Positions 50,842 to 59,093 of a stretch of DNA of 64,000 bases are shown piece after piece. Within the stretch, counting starts at the first letter, position 1. Each line of letters begins with the position of its first letter. The DNA is from Geodermatophilus telluris (GTDB taxonomy: Bacteria > Actinomycetota > Actinomycetes > Mycobacteriales > Geodermatophilaceae). Where the stretch lies: contig NZ_FMZF01000006.1 in the NCBI RefSeq assembly GCF_900102745.1, positions 327,549 through 391,548 on the forward strand, given 5' to 3'. The notes below the pieces were generated by a model. It made no database searches. It saw nothing but the letters and a program-made list of their open reading frames with translations, and was not told the origin of the DNA. The position numbers and the translations under genes were made by a program.

Positions 50842-51246
50842 GTGAGCGAGTTCCGCAGGGTGGACCCGCCGGAGCTGGCGCGGCCGTCGGGCTTCGCGCA
50901 CGCCGTGGTGGCCGGCCCGGGCCGGGTGGTGTTCCTCGCCGGGCAGACCGCGATGGACGCCGCGGGCCGGATCGTCGGCGAGGGCGTCGTGGCCCAGTTC
51001 GAGCAGGCCCTGGGCAACCTGCTGACGGCGCTCCGGGCGGCCGGCGGGCAGCCGGGCGACCTCGCCTCGCTCACCGTCTACGCCGTCGACCTGGCCGACT
51101 ACCGGGCGCACGCCCGCGAGATCGGCGGCGTCTGGCGCCGGCTGGTGGGTGCGGACTACCCGGCGATGGCCGGCATCGGCGTGGCCCGGCTGTGGGACGA
51201 CGAGGCGCTCGTCGAGGTGCAGGGCACCGCCGTCCTCCCCGGCTGA
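50842..51246 (+). CDS. RidA/YjgF-family protein without the key arginine
   Basis: The protein has 134 residues of the Rid fold: GRVVFLAGQTAMDAAGRIVG, VAQFEQALGNLLTALRAAGG, then VARLWDDEALVEVQGTAVLPG. RidA enamine/imine deaminases use an Arg (E. coli Arg-105) in PARxCVEVA; here that place is PAMAGIGVA, so the Arg is a Met. It therefore belongs to one of the Rid subgroups that lack it. In this operon it could act on the 2-amino-cyclohexene intermediate, but the missing Arg makes ordinary RidA chemistry doubtful. The GTG has GGAGGC upstream. Confidence 0.8.
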   Translation: MSEFRRVDPPELARPSGFAHAVVAGPGRVVFLAGQTAMDAAGRIVGEGVVAQFEQALGNLLTALRAAGGQPGDLASLTVYAVDLADYRAHAREIGGVWRRLVGADYPAMAGIGVARLWDDEALVEVQGTAVLPG

Positions 51247-51252
51247 GCGGGC

Positions 51253-52086
51253 TCAGCCGGCGACGAGGCGGGCCGCCTGCTCGGCGGCGGGCCCGGCCAG
51301 CCGCTCGCGCAGCCGGGCGAAGAGGTCCGCGGCGCGCACCCCGTTCCAGTCGGCGGGCAGCAGGTCCAGCGGCAGCCCCGGGTCGGCGTAGGGCAGCGCC
51401 CGCCAGTCGGTGAGCAGCCGCACGTAGTCGGCGAACGCGCGGGCCGGGTCCGGGCGGCCACGGCCGGCCGCGACACCGGCGTGCCGGTCGAGGAAGACGG
51501 CGTAGCGCTCGTGCAGCGCGTCGAGGTCCCACCAGCGGGCCACCGACCCGCGGGCGGCGCCCCCGGGCACCCGCGCCCGGGTGAACAGCTCCACGTAGCC
51601 GTCGAGGTCGCGGCGGCGCAGCACGTCGGCGGCCTCCTCGGCCAGGTGTGCCGGGGCGATCCACACGCCCGGGGCCACCGTGCCGAAGCCCAGCCGGGTC
51701 AGCTCCGAGCGCAGCCGGTGCCGCCGCTCGCGCTCGGACTCCGGCACGGAGAACACGACCAGCAGCCAGCCGTCGTCGGCCCCGGCCCGCCGTCGGCCGA
51801 AGATCCGGGCGTCGCCCTCGGCCAGCACCTCGCGGGCGGCGTCGGTGAGGGCGTACCCGGCGACGTCCCCCTCGCGGCGGGCCTCGAGCCACCCGCGGCG
51901 CTTGAGCCGGGACACCGTCGAGCGGACGGCGGGCTCGTCGACGCCGAGGGCCGCCATCAGCCGCACCAGCGCCGCCACCGACAGCCAGCCGCCGCGCTCC
52001 CGGGCGTAGAGGCCGTAGAGCGTCACCACCAGCTGCCGCGGCTGCGGGGCGGCCCCGGCCGGCGGGTCGGCGGGGGCGGCGGTCAC
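51253..52086 (-). CDS. PaaX-family transcriptional regulator (copy 2)
   Basis: The protein has 277 residues. The N-terminal winged helix contains WLSVAALVRLMAALGVDEPAVRSTVSRLKRRGWLEARREGD. The PaaX domain has DGWLLVVFSVPESERERRHRLRSELTRLGFG (seen in part) and the C-terminal LPYADPGLPLDLLPADWNG. It is divergent from the 2-aminobenzoate-CoA ligase gene, with operator copy B between them, and tail to tail with the Rid gene. It is the most likely regulator of the 48-57 kb module, responding to an aryl-CoA. Confidence 0.86.
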   Translation of the reverse strand: MTAAPADPPAGAAPQPRQLVVTLYGLYARERGGWLSVAALVRLMAALGVDEPAVRSTVSRLKRRGWLEARREGDVAGYALTDAAREVLAEGDARIFGRRRAGADDGWLLVVFSVPESERERRHRLRSELTRLGFGTVAPGVWIAPAHLAEEAADVLRRRDLDGYVELFTRARVPGGAARGSVARWWDLDALHERYAVFLDRHAGVAAGRGRPDPARAFADYVRLLTDWRALPYADPGLPLDLLPADWNGVRAADLFARLRERLAGPAAEQAARLVAG

Positions 52087-52112
52087 GCCGCCACGATACG
52101 GACCCGGCTGTC

Positions 52113-52139
52113 GGTATGCCGCGGTGTTGACTACCGTCA
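52113..52139. promoter_or_regulatory. Probable PaaX operator, copy B (PaaX2/ligase promoter)
   Basis: The site has GGTATG (52113) and TGTTGAC-TAC-CGTCA at its right part, with the dyad TGAC-TACC-GTCA. It lies at the promoter TTGACT (52127-52132), 16 bases, CATACT (52149-52154) of the ligase gene. It matches copy A at 20 of 27 positions, with the same spacing. Confidence 0.68.
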
Positions 52140-52208
52140 GGGCAACGCCATACTGAGGCGCAGGGTGCGGCCCCGCCGGACCCGGCGACCCCCGGGAGGC
52201 AGATCCCC

Positions 52209-53819
52209 ATGACGCTGAGCGCGCCGTCGCTGACCCCCTCCGCCCACGTGGACACCTTCTGCCGGGACAACCTGCCCCGGCCCGACACCTGGCCGGTGCT
52301 CGACCTCGGCGACCTCGCCTACCCCGACCGGCTCAACTGCGCGACCGAGCTGCTCGACGCCACCATCGACCGGCACGGCGCCGACCGGCCGTGCCTGCGG
52401 ACGCCGGACGGCGCGGTGTGGAGCTACGGCGAGCTGCGCGCGCGGGCCAACCGGGTCGCCGGGGTGCTGACCGGCGAGCTCGGCCTGGTCCCGGGCAACC
52501 GCGTGCTGCTGCGCGGGTACAACTCGCCGTGGCTGGTCGCCTGCTGGCTCGCCGTCCTCAAGGCCGGCGGGGTGGCCGTGACCACCATGCCGGTGCTGCG
52601 CGCCGGCGAGCTGGCCACCATGGGCGAGATGTGCCGGCCGGTGCTGGCCCTGTGCGACGCCCGGCTGACCGCGGACCTCGAGCGGGCCGCCGTCCCCGGG
52701 CTCACCGTCGTCCCGTTCGGCGGGGACGGGCCCGGCGACCTCACCGCCCGGGCCGCCGCCCAGCCGGACACCTTCGCCGACGTGCCCACCGCCGCCGACG
52801 ACACCGCGCTGCTGGCCTTCACCTCCGGCACCACCGGCCGGCCCAAGGCCACCATGCACTTCCACCGCGACGTGCTGGCCATCGCCGACACCTTCTCGGC
52901 GCACCTGCTGCGGCCCGAGCCCGGCGACGTGTTCTGCGGGTCGCCGCCGATCGCCTTCACCTACGGCCTCGGCGCCCTGGTCGTCTTCCCGCTGCGGGCC
53001 GGCGCCAGCGTGCTGCTGCTCGAGCGGGCCGGCCCCGAGCAGCTCGCCGACGCGGTGGCCGAGCACGGGGTGACCGTGCTGTCGACCGCGCCCACGGCCT
53101 ACAAGGCGATCGTCGCGGCCGGCCGCGCACCGGCGCTGGCGGGGCTGCGGCGCGCCGTGTCGGCCGGTGAGACGCTGCCCGCCGCCGTCTGGCACGCGGT
53201 GCACGACGCGACCGGGGTGCGGGTGATCGACGGCATCGGCGCCACCGAGATGCTGCACGTGTTCATCTCCGCCGCCGACGACGACATCCGCCCCGGCACC
53301 ACCGGCCGCGCCGTCCCCGGCTACACCGCCGCGGTCCTCGACGACGACGGGACCGAGCTGCCCGACGGGACGGAGGGCTCCCTCGCCGTCCGCGGGCCCA
53401 CCGGCTGCCGCTACCTCGGCGGGGACCGCCAGGAGGTGTACGTGCGGCACGGCTGGAACTACACCGGCGACACCTACGTCCGCGACGCCGACGGCTACTT
53501 CACCTACCGCGCCCGCACCGACGACATGATCGTCTCGGCCGGGTACAACATCGCCGGGCCGGAGGTCGAGCAGGCGCTGCTGGGCCACCCCGACGTGGTC
53601 GAGTGCGCGGTGGTCGGTGCGCCCGACCCCGACCGCGGCACGATCGTCAAGGCGTTCGTCGTGCTCGGCCCCGACCGCACCCGCGAGGTGCAGGCCGAGG
53701 AGCTGCAGGCGTGGTGCAAGCAGGTGATCGCGCCCTACAAGTGCCCGCGCGCCGTCGAGTTCCGCACCGAGCTGCCGCGCACCAGCACCGGCAAGCTCCA
53801 GCGGTACCGGCTGCGGTGA
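52209..53819 (+). CDS. 2-Aminobenzoate-CoA ligase (benzoate-CoA ligase family)
   Basis: The protein has 536 residues. The N-terminus HVDTFCRDNLPRPDTWP is typical of 2-aminobenzoate-CoA ligases. Motifs are LLAFTSGTTGRPKATMHFHRD (about 199, in part), IAFTYGLGALVVFPLRAG, DGIGATEMLHVFIS and RTDDMIVSAGYNIAGPEVE. It would make anthraniloyl-CoA with ATP and CoA. Its TGA overlaps the start of the monooxygenase/reductase by four bases, which fits 2-aminobenzoate metabolism in Aromatoleum. Benzoate or salicylate are alternative substrates. Confidence 0.8.
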   Translation: MTLSAPSLTPSAHVDTFCRDNLPRPDTWPVLDLGDLAYPDRLNCATELLDATIDRHGADRPCLRTPDGAVWSYGELRARANRVAGVLTGELGLVPGNRVLLRGYNSPWLVACWLAVLKAGGVAVTTMPVLRAGELATMGEMCRPVLALCDARLTADLERAAVPGLTVVPFGGDGPGDLTARAAAQPDTFADVPTAADDTALLAFTSGTTGRPKATMHFHRDVLAIADTFSAHLLRPEPGDVFCGSPPIAFTYGLGALVVFPLRAGASVLLLERAGPEQLADAVAEHGVTVLSTAPTAYKAIVAAGRAPALAGLRRAVSAGETLPAAVWHAVHDATGVRVIDGIGATEMLHVFISAADDDIRPGTTGRAVPGYTAAVLDDDGTELPDGTEGSLAVRGPTGCRYLGGDRQEVYVRHGWNYTGDTYVRDADGYFTYRARTDDMIVSAGYNIAGPEVEQALLGHPDVVECAVVGAPDPDRGTIVKAFVVLGPDRTREVQAEELQAWCKQVIAPYKCPRAVEFRTELPRTSTGKLQRYRLR

Positions 53820-56251
53820 GCGGCGTGCGGACCGCGGTGGTCGGCGGCGGCCCGGGCGGGCTGTACTTCGCCGCCCTCGCCAGGCAGCTCGACCCGACCC
53901 ACGAGATCACCGTCTGGGAGCGCAACGCCCCCGACGACACCTTCGGCTTCGGCGTGGTCTTCTCCGACGAGACCCTGGGCGGCATCGAGCACGCCGACCC
54001 GGCGGTCTACCGGGAGATGGAGCGGCACTTCGCCCGCTGGGACGACATCGACGTCCACCACCGCGGCCGGGTGACCACCTCCGGCGGGCACGGCTTCGCC
54101 GCGATGAGCCGCAAGGAGCTCCTGCGGATCCTGCAGCGCCGCTGCGCCGACCTCGGCGTGACGGTGCACTTCCGCACCGAGGCCCCCGACGTCGAGCAGT
54201 TGCGCGCCGGGTACGACCTGGTCCTGGCCGGGGACGGCGCGAACTCCGCGGTGCGCACCCGCCACGCCGACGTCTTCCGGCCCACCGTGGAGACCCGCCG
54301 CTGCAAGTACATGTGGCTGGGCACCGACCTGGTGTTCGAGGCGTTCAAGTTCTACGTCGAGGAGACGCCGCACGGCGTCGTGCAGATCCACGGCTACCCC
54401 TACGACCGCACCGGCAGCACCTTCATCGTCGAGATGCACGAGGACGTCTGGCAGCGCGCCTTCGCCGACGTCGCCGCGCTGGACCTCCCGCCCGGGGAGA
54501 GCGACACCAAGTCGATCGAGCTGGTCGAGCAGCTGTTCGCCGGCGTCCTCGGCGGGCACCGCGTGGTCGCGAACAACTCCCGGTGGCTGAACTTCCGGTC
54601 GCTGTCCAACGAGACCTGGCGGCACGGCAACCTGGTGCTCATCGGCGACGCCGCGCACACCGCGCACTTCTCCATCGGCTCGGGCACCAAGCTCGCGATG
54701 GAGGACGCCCTGGCCCTGGCGGCCTGCCTGCACGAGCAGCCCGACCTCGACGCCGCGCTGACCGCCTACGAGGAGGAGCGCCGGCCGGTGGTGCTGTCCA
54801 CCCAGCGCGCGGCCAGGGCCAGCCTGGAGTGGTTCGAGGACATCGCGCACTACGTCGACCAGCCGCCGGAGCAGTTCGCGTTCAACATCGTCACCCGCAG
54901 CCGCCGGGTCACCCACGACAACCTGCGGCTGCGCGACCCGGAGTTCGTCGCCGGGGTCGACGCGTGGTTCGCCCGCAGTCAGCCGGAGCCGGCCGAGCCG
55001 CGGCCGCCGATGTTCCACTCCTTCCGCCTCGGCGGGCTGGAGCTGCGCAACCGCGTCGTGGTCTCGGCGATGGACGTGTACTCCGCCGTCGACGGGCTGC
55101 CCACCGACTTCCACCTGGTGCACCTGGGCAGCAAGGCCCTGGGCGGGGCCGGGCTGGTGATGACCGAGATGGTCTGCGTGTCCCCCGAGGGCCGGATCAC
55201 GCCGGGCTGCTCCGGGCTCTACACGCCCGAGCAGGAGGCCGCCTGGGCCCGCGTCGTCGACTTCGTGCACGGCAGCAGCGATGCGCGCATCGGCGTCCAG
55301 CTCGGCCACTCCGGCCGCAAGGGCTCCACCCGGCTGATGTGGGAGGGCATCGACGAGCCGCTGCCGGAGGGCGGCTGGGAGGTCGTCGGCCCCTCGCCGG
55401 TGCCCTACTCCCCCGCCAACGCCGTCCCCCGCGAGCTCACCGAGGCCGACCTCGCGCAGATCCGGGAGCAGTTCGTCGCCAGCACCCGGTCGGCCGCCCG
55501 CGCCGGGTTCGACCTGCTCGAGCTGCACTGCGCGCACGGCTACCTGCTGTCGTCGTTCATCTCGCCGCTGTCCAACCACCGCACCGACCGCTACGGGGGC
55601 ACGCTGGAGGACCGGCTGCGCTACCCGCTGGAGGTCTTCGACGCCGTCCGCGCCGCGTGGCCCGCCGAGCGGCCGCTGACGGTGCGCATCTCGGCGACCG
55701 ACTGGTACGAGGGCGGCACCGACGTCGACGACGCCGTCCGCGTGGCCCGGGCCTTCGCCGAGCACGGCGCCGACGGCATCGACGTCTCCACCGGGCAGGT
55801 GGTCAAGGACGAGCGGCCGGCGTTCGGCCGCAGCTACCAGACCCCGTACGCCGACCGGATCCGCAACGAGGTGGGCCGCGAGCTCGGCGTCGCGGTCATC
55901 GCCGTCGGCGCCCTGTCGAGCTGGGACGACGTCAACTCCGTCCTGCTGGCCGGCCGCGCCGACCTGTGCGCGCTGGGCCGTCCGCACCTCTACGACCCGC
56001 AGTGGACGCTGCACGCGGCCGCCGAGCAGGGCTACAGCGGCCCCGGCGCGGAGTGGCCGGCCCCCTTCCGGGCGGGCAGCCGCCGGCCGCAGACCGGGCG
56101 GACCGACGGCCCGCGGCCCCGGCTGGAGCTGGTCCGCAGCGGGCGGACCGGCACGCGGCACGCCCGCTGGCGCCCGGCGCCGGACCTTGACGCCCGCGAG
56201 GAGGGCCACCGAGATCGAGCCTGCCCGACCGACCGAGGGAGCACACCATGA
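53816..56251 (+). CDS. 2-Aminobenzoyl-CoA monooxygenase/reductase-type fusion
   Basis: The protein has 811 residues. Residues 1-390 are an FAD monooxygenase (GGGPGG near 10-15, FSDETLGGIEHAD, GDAAHTAHFSIGSGTKLAM). Residues 400-775 are an old-yellow-enzyme barrel (FRLGGLELRNRVVVSAMDVY, HCAHGYLLSSFISPLSNHR, LLAGRADLCALGRPHL). Such fusions hydroxylate and then reduce 2-aminobenzoyl-CoA to 2-amino-5-oxocyclohex-1-enecarboxyl-CoA; databases also call them bifunctional salicylyl-CoA 5-hydroxylase/oxidoreductase. The GTG overlaps the ligase stop. It overlaps the following DUF6158 gene by four bases. Confidence 0.85.
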   Translation: MSGVRTAVVGGGPGGLYFAALARQLDPTHEITVWERNAPDDTFGFGVVFSDETLGGIEHADPAVYREMERHFARWDDIDVHHRGRVTTSGGHGFAAMSRKELLRILQRRCADLGVTVHFRTEAPDVEQLRAGYDLVLAGDGANSAVRTRHADVFRPTVETRRCKYMWLGTDLVFEAFKFYVEETPHGVVQIHGYPYDRTGSTFIVEMHEDVWQRAFADVAALDLPPGESDTKSIELVEQLFAGVLGGHRVVANNSRWLNFRSLSNETWRHGNLVLIGDAAHTAHFSIGSGTKLAMEDALALAACLHEQPDLDAALTAYEEERRPVVLSTQRAARASLEWFEDIAHYVDQPPEQFAFNIVTRSRRVTHDNLRLRDPEFVAGVDAWFARSQPEPAEPRPPMFHSFRLGGLELRNRVVVSAMDVYSAVDGLPTDFHLVHLGSKALGGAGLVMTEMVCVSPEGRITPGCSGLYTPEQEAAWARVVDFVHGSSDARIGVQLGHSGRKGSTRLMWEGIDEPLPEGGWEVVGPSPVPYSPANAVPRELTEADLAQIREQFVASTRSAARAGFDLLELHCAHGYLLSSFISPLSNHRTDRYGGTLEDRLRYPLEVFDAVRAAWPAERPLTVRISATDWYEGGTDVDDAVRVARAFAEHGADGIDVSTGQVVKDERPAFGRSYQTPYADRIRNEVGRELGVAVIAVGALSSWDDVNSVLLAGRADLCALGRPHLYDPQWTLHAAAEQGYSGPGAEWPAPFRAGSRRPQTGRTDGPRPRLELVRSGRTGTRHARWRPAPDLDAREEGHRDRACPTDRGSTP

Positions 56252-56811
56252 CCGAGCGACCGGGCGTCCCGGCCCGCGACCTGTCCGACGAGGACCTCGA
56301 GCGGCAGGGCGTGCACGCGCACGCCATGCGGCACTGGGTGTTCCTGCACGGCACCGCCGAGCAGTTCCGCACCCACACCGAGCGGATGCTCGAGCTCGAG
56401 CAGGAGTACCTGCGCCGGCACCCGCAGCGCACCTGGCAGGGCTCGGGCGGCGGCGCAGCCACCCCGTCCCGCGACGACCGGATCCGCGACCTGGTGCAGA
56501 CCTTCTCGCGCGCGGTCACCGCGCTGCTCGACGAGGAGCCGGCGCCCGCCCCGGCGGCCGGCGCGCACCGGGACCCCGAGGAGGCGCAGGTCGCGCTGCT
56601 GCAGCGCTTCGCCGAGGCGCCCGGGGGGCGGCTGCACAAGCTCGAGGCGCACCAGATCGCCCGCCAGCTCGCCCCCGACAACCACCTGGTGGCCCGGCTC
56701 TACCGACAGGACCCGCCGCTGCTGCAGGCCGAGAAGGACAGCCGGGTGCTCACCGACGCCGGGCGGGCCTGGCTGGCCGAGCACGCCGGTGCCCTCAGCG
56801 GTCGCGGCTGA
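56248..56811 (+). CDS. DUF6158 family protein
   Basis: The protein has 187 residues. GVPARDLSDEDLERQGVHAH, RHWVFLHGTAEQFRTHTERML and EQEYLRRHPQR are the conserved blocks of DUF6158, a short family I know only from actinobacteria. Its role is unknown. A C-terminal extension (about 100-187: AEAPGGRLHKLEAHQIARQL) resembles a winged-helix-like region. The ATG is coupled to the fusion gene by an ATGA overlap. Its 3' end overlaps the PaaX3 gene by 17 bases on the other strand. Confidence 0.7.
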   Translation: MTERPGVPARDLSDEDLERQGVHAHAMRHWVFLHGTAEQFRTHTERMLELEQEYLRRHPQRTWQGSGGGAATPSRDDRIRDLVQTFSRAVTALLDEEPAPAPAAGAHRDPEEAQVALLQRFAEAPGGRLHKLEAHQIARQLAPDNHLVARLYRQDPPLLQAEKDSRVLTDAGRAWLAEHAGALSGRG

Positions 56812-57649
56812 GCTCCGCCCACGCCGCCTGGGCCCGCGGCGCCCAGGCGGCGTGCCGCTCGCGGAACGCCTCGGCCGCCCGGTTGCCGCTCCACCGCGGC
56901 GGCAGCAGCTCGCGCGGCAGGCCGGGGTCGAGCAGCGGGAAGCGGCGCCACTCCTGCACGAGGCGGACCTGCGCGACGAGGGCCTGCCGGTCGGTGCGCG
57001 GCCGGCGCCGCCGCACGAGGTCGAGGAAGTCCTCGTAGCGGGCCTCGATCGCGTCGAGGTCCCAGGCGCTGCGGGTCAGCGACCGCTCGTCGCCGATCAC
57101 CCCCGCTCCGGCGAGGAACGACCAGCTGCCGGCCAGCAGGCCGAGGTCCTCCAGGACGCGCCGGGCCTCCTCCTCGCGGTCGATGCGCGGGGTCACCCAG
57201 GTGGTGCCGTTGACCGAGCCGAGTCCGGCCCAGCCCAGCCGGGTGCGCAGCTGCTGGCGCAGCGAGCGGGCGTTCTCCGGGATGCCCACGGTGAGCACCA
57301 GCCACCGGCCGTCCCAGGTGCGCCCCTCCGCGGCGAAGCCGTAGATGCGGTCGGTGCCCTCCCGCAGCAGCCGGGTGCCGGCCTCGGTGAGCGTCCAGCA
57401 GGTCTCCCGGCCCACCCGGCTGCCGGCGATCCACCCGCTGTCGGCGGTCCGCATGATCGCCTGGCGAGCGGCCTTCTCGGCGACGTCGAGGTCGGCCAGC
57501 AGGTCGATGAGGGTCGCCGTCCACACCGGGCGGGCGCCGGGCAGCACGAACTCCCCGAGGACGGTGAGCAGCAGGCTGCGGGCACTCGCCGCGCCGAGCT
57601 CCTGGCGCCGCGTGACGAACGGCCCCTCGACGACCTCCACACCGACCAT
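56795..57649 (-). CDS. PaaX-family transcriptional regulator (copy 3)
   Basis: The protein has 284 residues. The winged helix includes SARSLLLTVLGEFVLPGARPVWTATLIDLLADLDVAEKAARQAIMR (in part). The PaaX domain has RTWDGRWLVLTVGIPENARSLRQQLRTRLGWAGLG (in part), and the C-terminus RRFPLLDPGLPRELLPPRWSG. I chose ATG 57649 over the GTG at 57685 because it leaves the usual short N-terminus. It is divergent from the ABC importer genes, with a dyad between them, and probably controls the importer. Confidence 0.84.
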   Translation of the reverse strand: MVGVEVVEGPFVTRRQELGAASARSLLLTVLGEFVLPGARPVWTATLIDLLADLDVAEKAARQAIMRTADSGWIAGSRVGRETCWTLTEAGTRLLREGTDRIYGFAAEGRTWDGRWLVLTVGIPENARSLRQQLRTRLGWAGLGSVNGTTWVTPRIDREEEARRVLEDLGLLAGSWSFLAGAGVIGDERSLTRSAWDLDAIEARYEDFLDLVRRRRPRTDRQALVAQVRLVQEWRRFPLLDPGLPRELLPPRWSGNRAAEAFRERHAAWAPRAQAAWAELSRDR

Positions 57650-57735
57650 GGTGACACCGCCCGGGTCCGGATCCCCGCCGGCCACCCGGCCGGGTCACGA
57701 CTGGGCCACGAGCTGCCCGGCCTGGAGAGTGAGGC

Positions 57736-57765
57736 TTGACACACTCTGCCGTGCTACTACAGCAT
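57736..57765 (+). promoter_or_regulatory. Promoter of the ABC importer operon
   Basis: TTGACA (57736-57741) is a consensus -35. The -10 is less clear: TACAGC at 16 bases or CAGCAT at 18 bases. The leader to the ATG is about 50 bases and includes CGGAGA. Confidence 0.5.
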
Positions 57766-57795
57766 CGTGCGCTGACCGACGTGCAGTGTAGCACG
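57750..57795. promoter_or_regulatory. Spaced inverted repeat in the PaaX3/ABC promoter
   Basis: CGTGCTAC (57750-57757) and GTAGCACG (57788-57795) are perfect arms, 30 bases apart, and they overlap the -10 region. PaaX3 is the likely ligand-responsive repressor. Confidence 0.5.
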
Positions 57796-57817
57796 TCCTG
57801 ACTCTCCGGAGACCTCC

Positions 57818-59053
57818 ATGGCGGTGCACGGATCCTCCCGCGGTCGACTGCTCGGACCGCTCGGCGCGGTGGCACTGCTGTCGCTGACCACCGCCTGCGG
57901 TGGCGGCAGCCTGGGCGGGGACTCCGGCGGCGGGGACTCCGGCGGCGGCGGTGGTGAGGGCGGCGGCACCATCCGCGTCGGCCTGGTGATCCCGCAGGCC
58001 GGCGTCTACACCCCACTCGGCGAGGACATGCAGCAGGGCTGGGACCTGTGGCTGGAGCAGAACGACGGCCGGATGGGCGACTACCAGGTCGAGACCGTCG
58101 TCGCCGACGAGGGCGAGGGCCCCGACACCGGCGTCCCGGCCATCCAGCGGCTGCTGCAGGAGGAGCAGGTCGACGTCGTCGTCGGCATCGTCAACTCCGC
58201 GACCGCCCTGGGCGCGGCCGAGCAGTTCACCGAGGCGCAGAAGCTGCTGATCGTGGCCAACGCCGGCGCGGGCGCGATCACCGGTGACGCGGCCTCCCCC
58301 TACGTGTGGCGGACGTCGTTCACCAACGCCCAGGTGGCCTCGGCCATGGGGCAGCACCTGGCCGAGGAGGGCGTCGGGCCGGTCTACGTGATGGCGCCGG
58401 ACTACGCCGCCGGCCAGGAGGTGGTGGCCGGGTTCACCGAGGCGTTCGAGGCCGGCGGCGGCACGGTCGCCGGGCAGGCGCTGACCCCCTTCGGCACCAC
58501 GCAGGACTACCAGCCGTTCCTCTCCGGGATCCGCGACTCCGGCGCCGCCGCGACCTTCGTCTTCTACTCCGGCGCCGAGGCGGTCAGCTTCGTGCAGCAG
58601 TACGACGCGTTCGGCCTCAAGGACGCCGTCCCGCTGTACGGCTCGGGCTTCCTCACCGAGGGCAGCGTCCTCGAGGCGCAGGGCCAGTCGGCGGTGGGCG
58701 TGCAGACGACGCTGCACTACTCCACCGAGATCGACAACGAGGCCAACACCGAGTTCGTCGAGGCGTACGAGGCGGCCTACGACGAGCCGCCGACGGTGTT
58801 CGGCATGACCACCTACGACACCGCCAACGTGCTCGCCGACGCCCTCGCCGAGGCCGAGGGGCTCACCGGCGACCAGCTGTCGGAGGCGCTCGACGGCCTC
58901 GGTGAGATCGAGGACAGCCCGCGCGGCCCGTGGAGCTTCAACGGCCAGACCCCCGAGCAGAGCATCTACCTGCGCGAGGTGACCGACGAGGGCGGGACGC
59001 TGGTCAACAGCGTCGTCACCGACCTCGGCCGGTTCGCCCAGCCGGGCAGCTGA
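57818..59053 (+). CDS. ABC importer substrate-binding lipoprotein (Liv/amide type)
   Basis: The protein has 411 residues. A lipoprotein signal ends at LSLTTAC (Cys at about 27), followed by a long Gly/Ser linker (28-50) and a type-1 periplasmic-binding fold (IRVGLVIPQAGVYTPLGEDMQQGW...). It is the receptor of the importer encoded by the next four genes. Liv-type systems carry branched-chain amino acids, amides, urea or aromatic acids; the PaaX neighbour favours an aromatic substrate. It starts with ATG. Confidence 0.86.
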   Translation: MAVHGSSRGRLLGPLGAVALLSLTTACGGGSLGGDSGGGDSGGGGGEGGGTIRVGLVIPQAGVYTPLGEDMQQGWDLWLEQNDGRMGDYQVETVVADEGEGPDTGVPAIQRLLQEEQVDVVVGIVNSATALGAAEQFTEAQKLLIVANAGAGAITGDAASPYVWRTSFTNAQVASAMGQHLAEEGVGPVYVMAPDYAAGQEVVAGFTEAFEAGGGTVAGQALTPFGTTQDYQPFLSGIRDSGAAATFVFYSGAEAVSFVQQYDAFGLKDAVPLYGSGFLTEGSVLEAQGQSAVGVQTTLHYSTEIDNEANTEFVEAYEAAYDEPPTVFGMTTYDTANVLADALAEAEGLTGDQLSEALDGLGEIEDSPRGPWSFNGQTPEQSIYLREVTDEGGTLVNSVVTDLGRFAQPGS

Positions 59054-59093
59054 CCGGCGTGCCCGCCCGCGGCGCGGGAGGAGGCGGCCAGCG

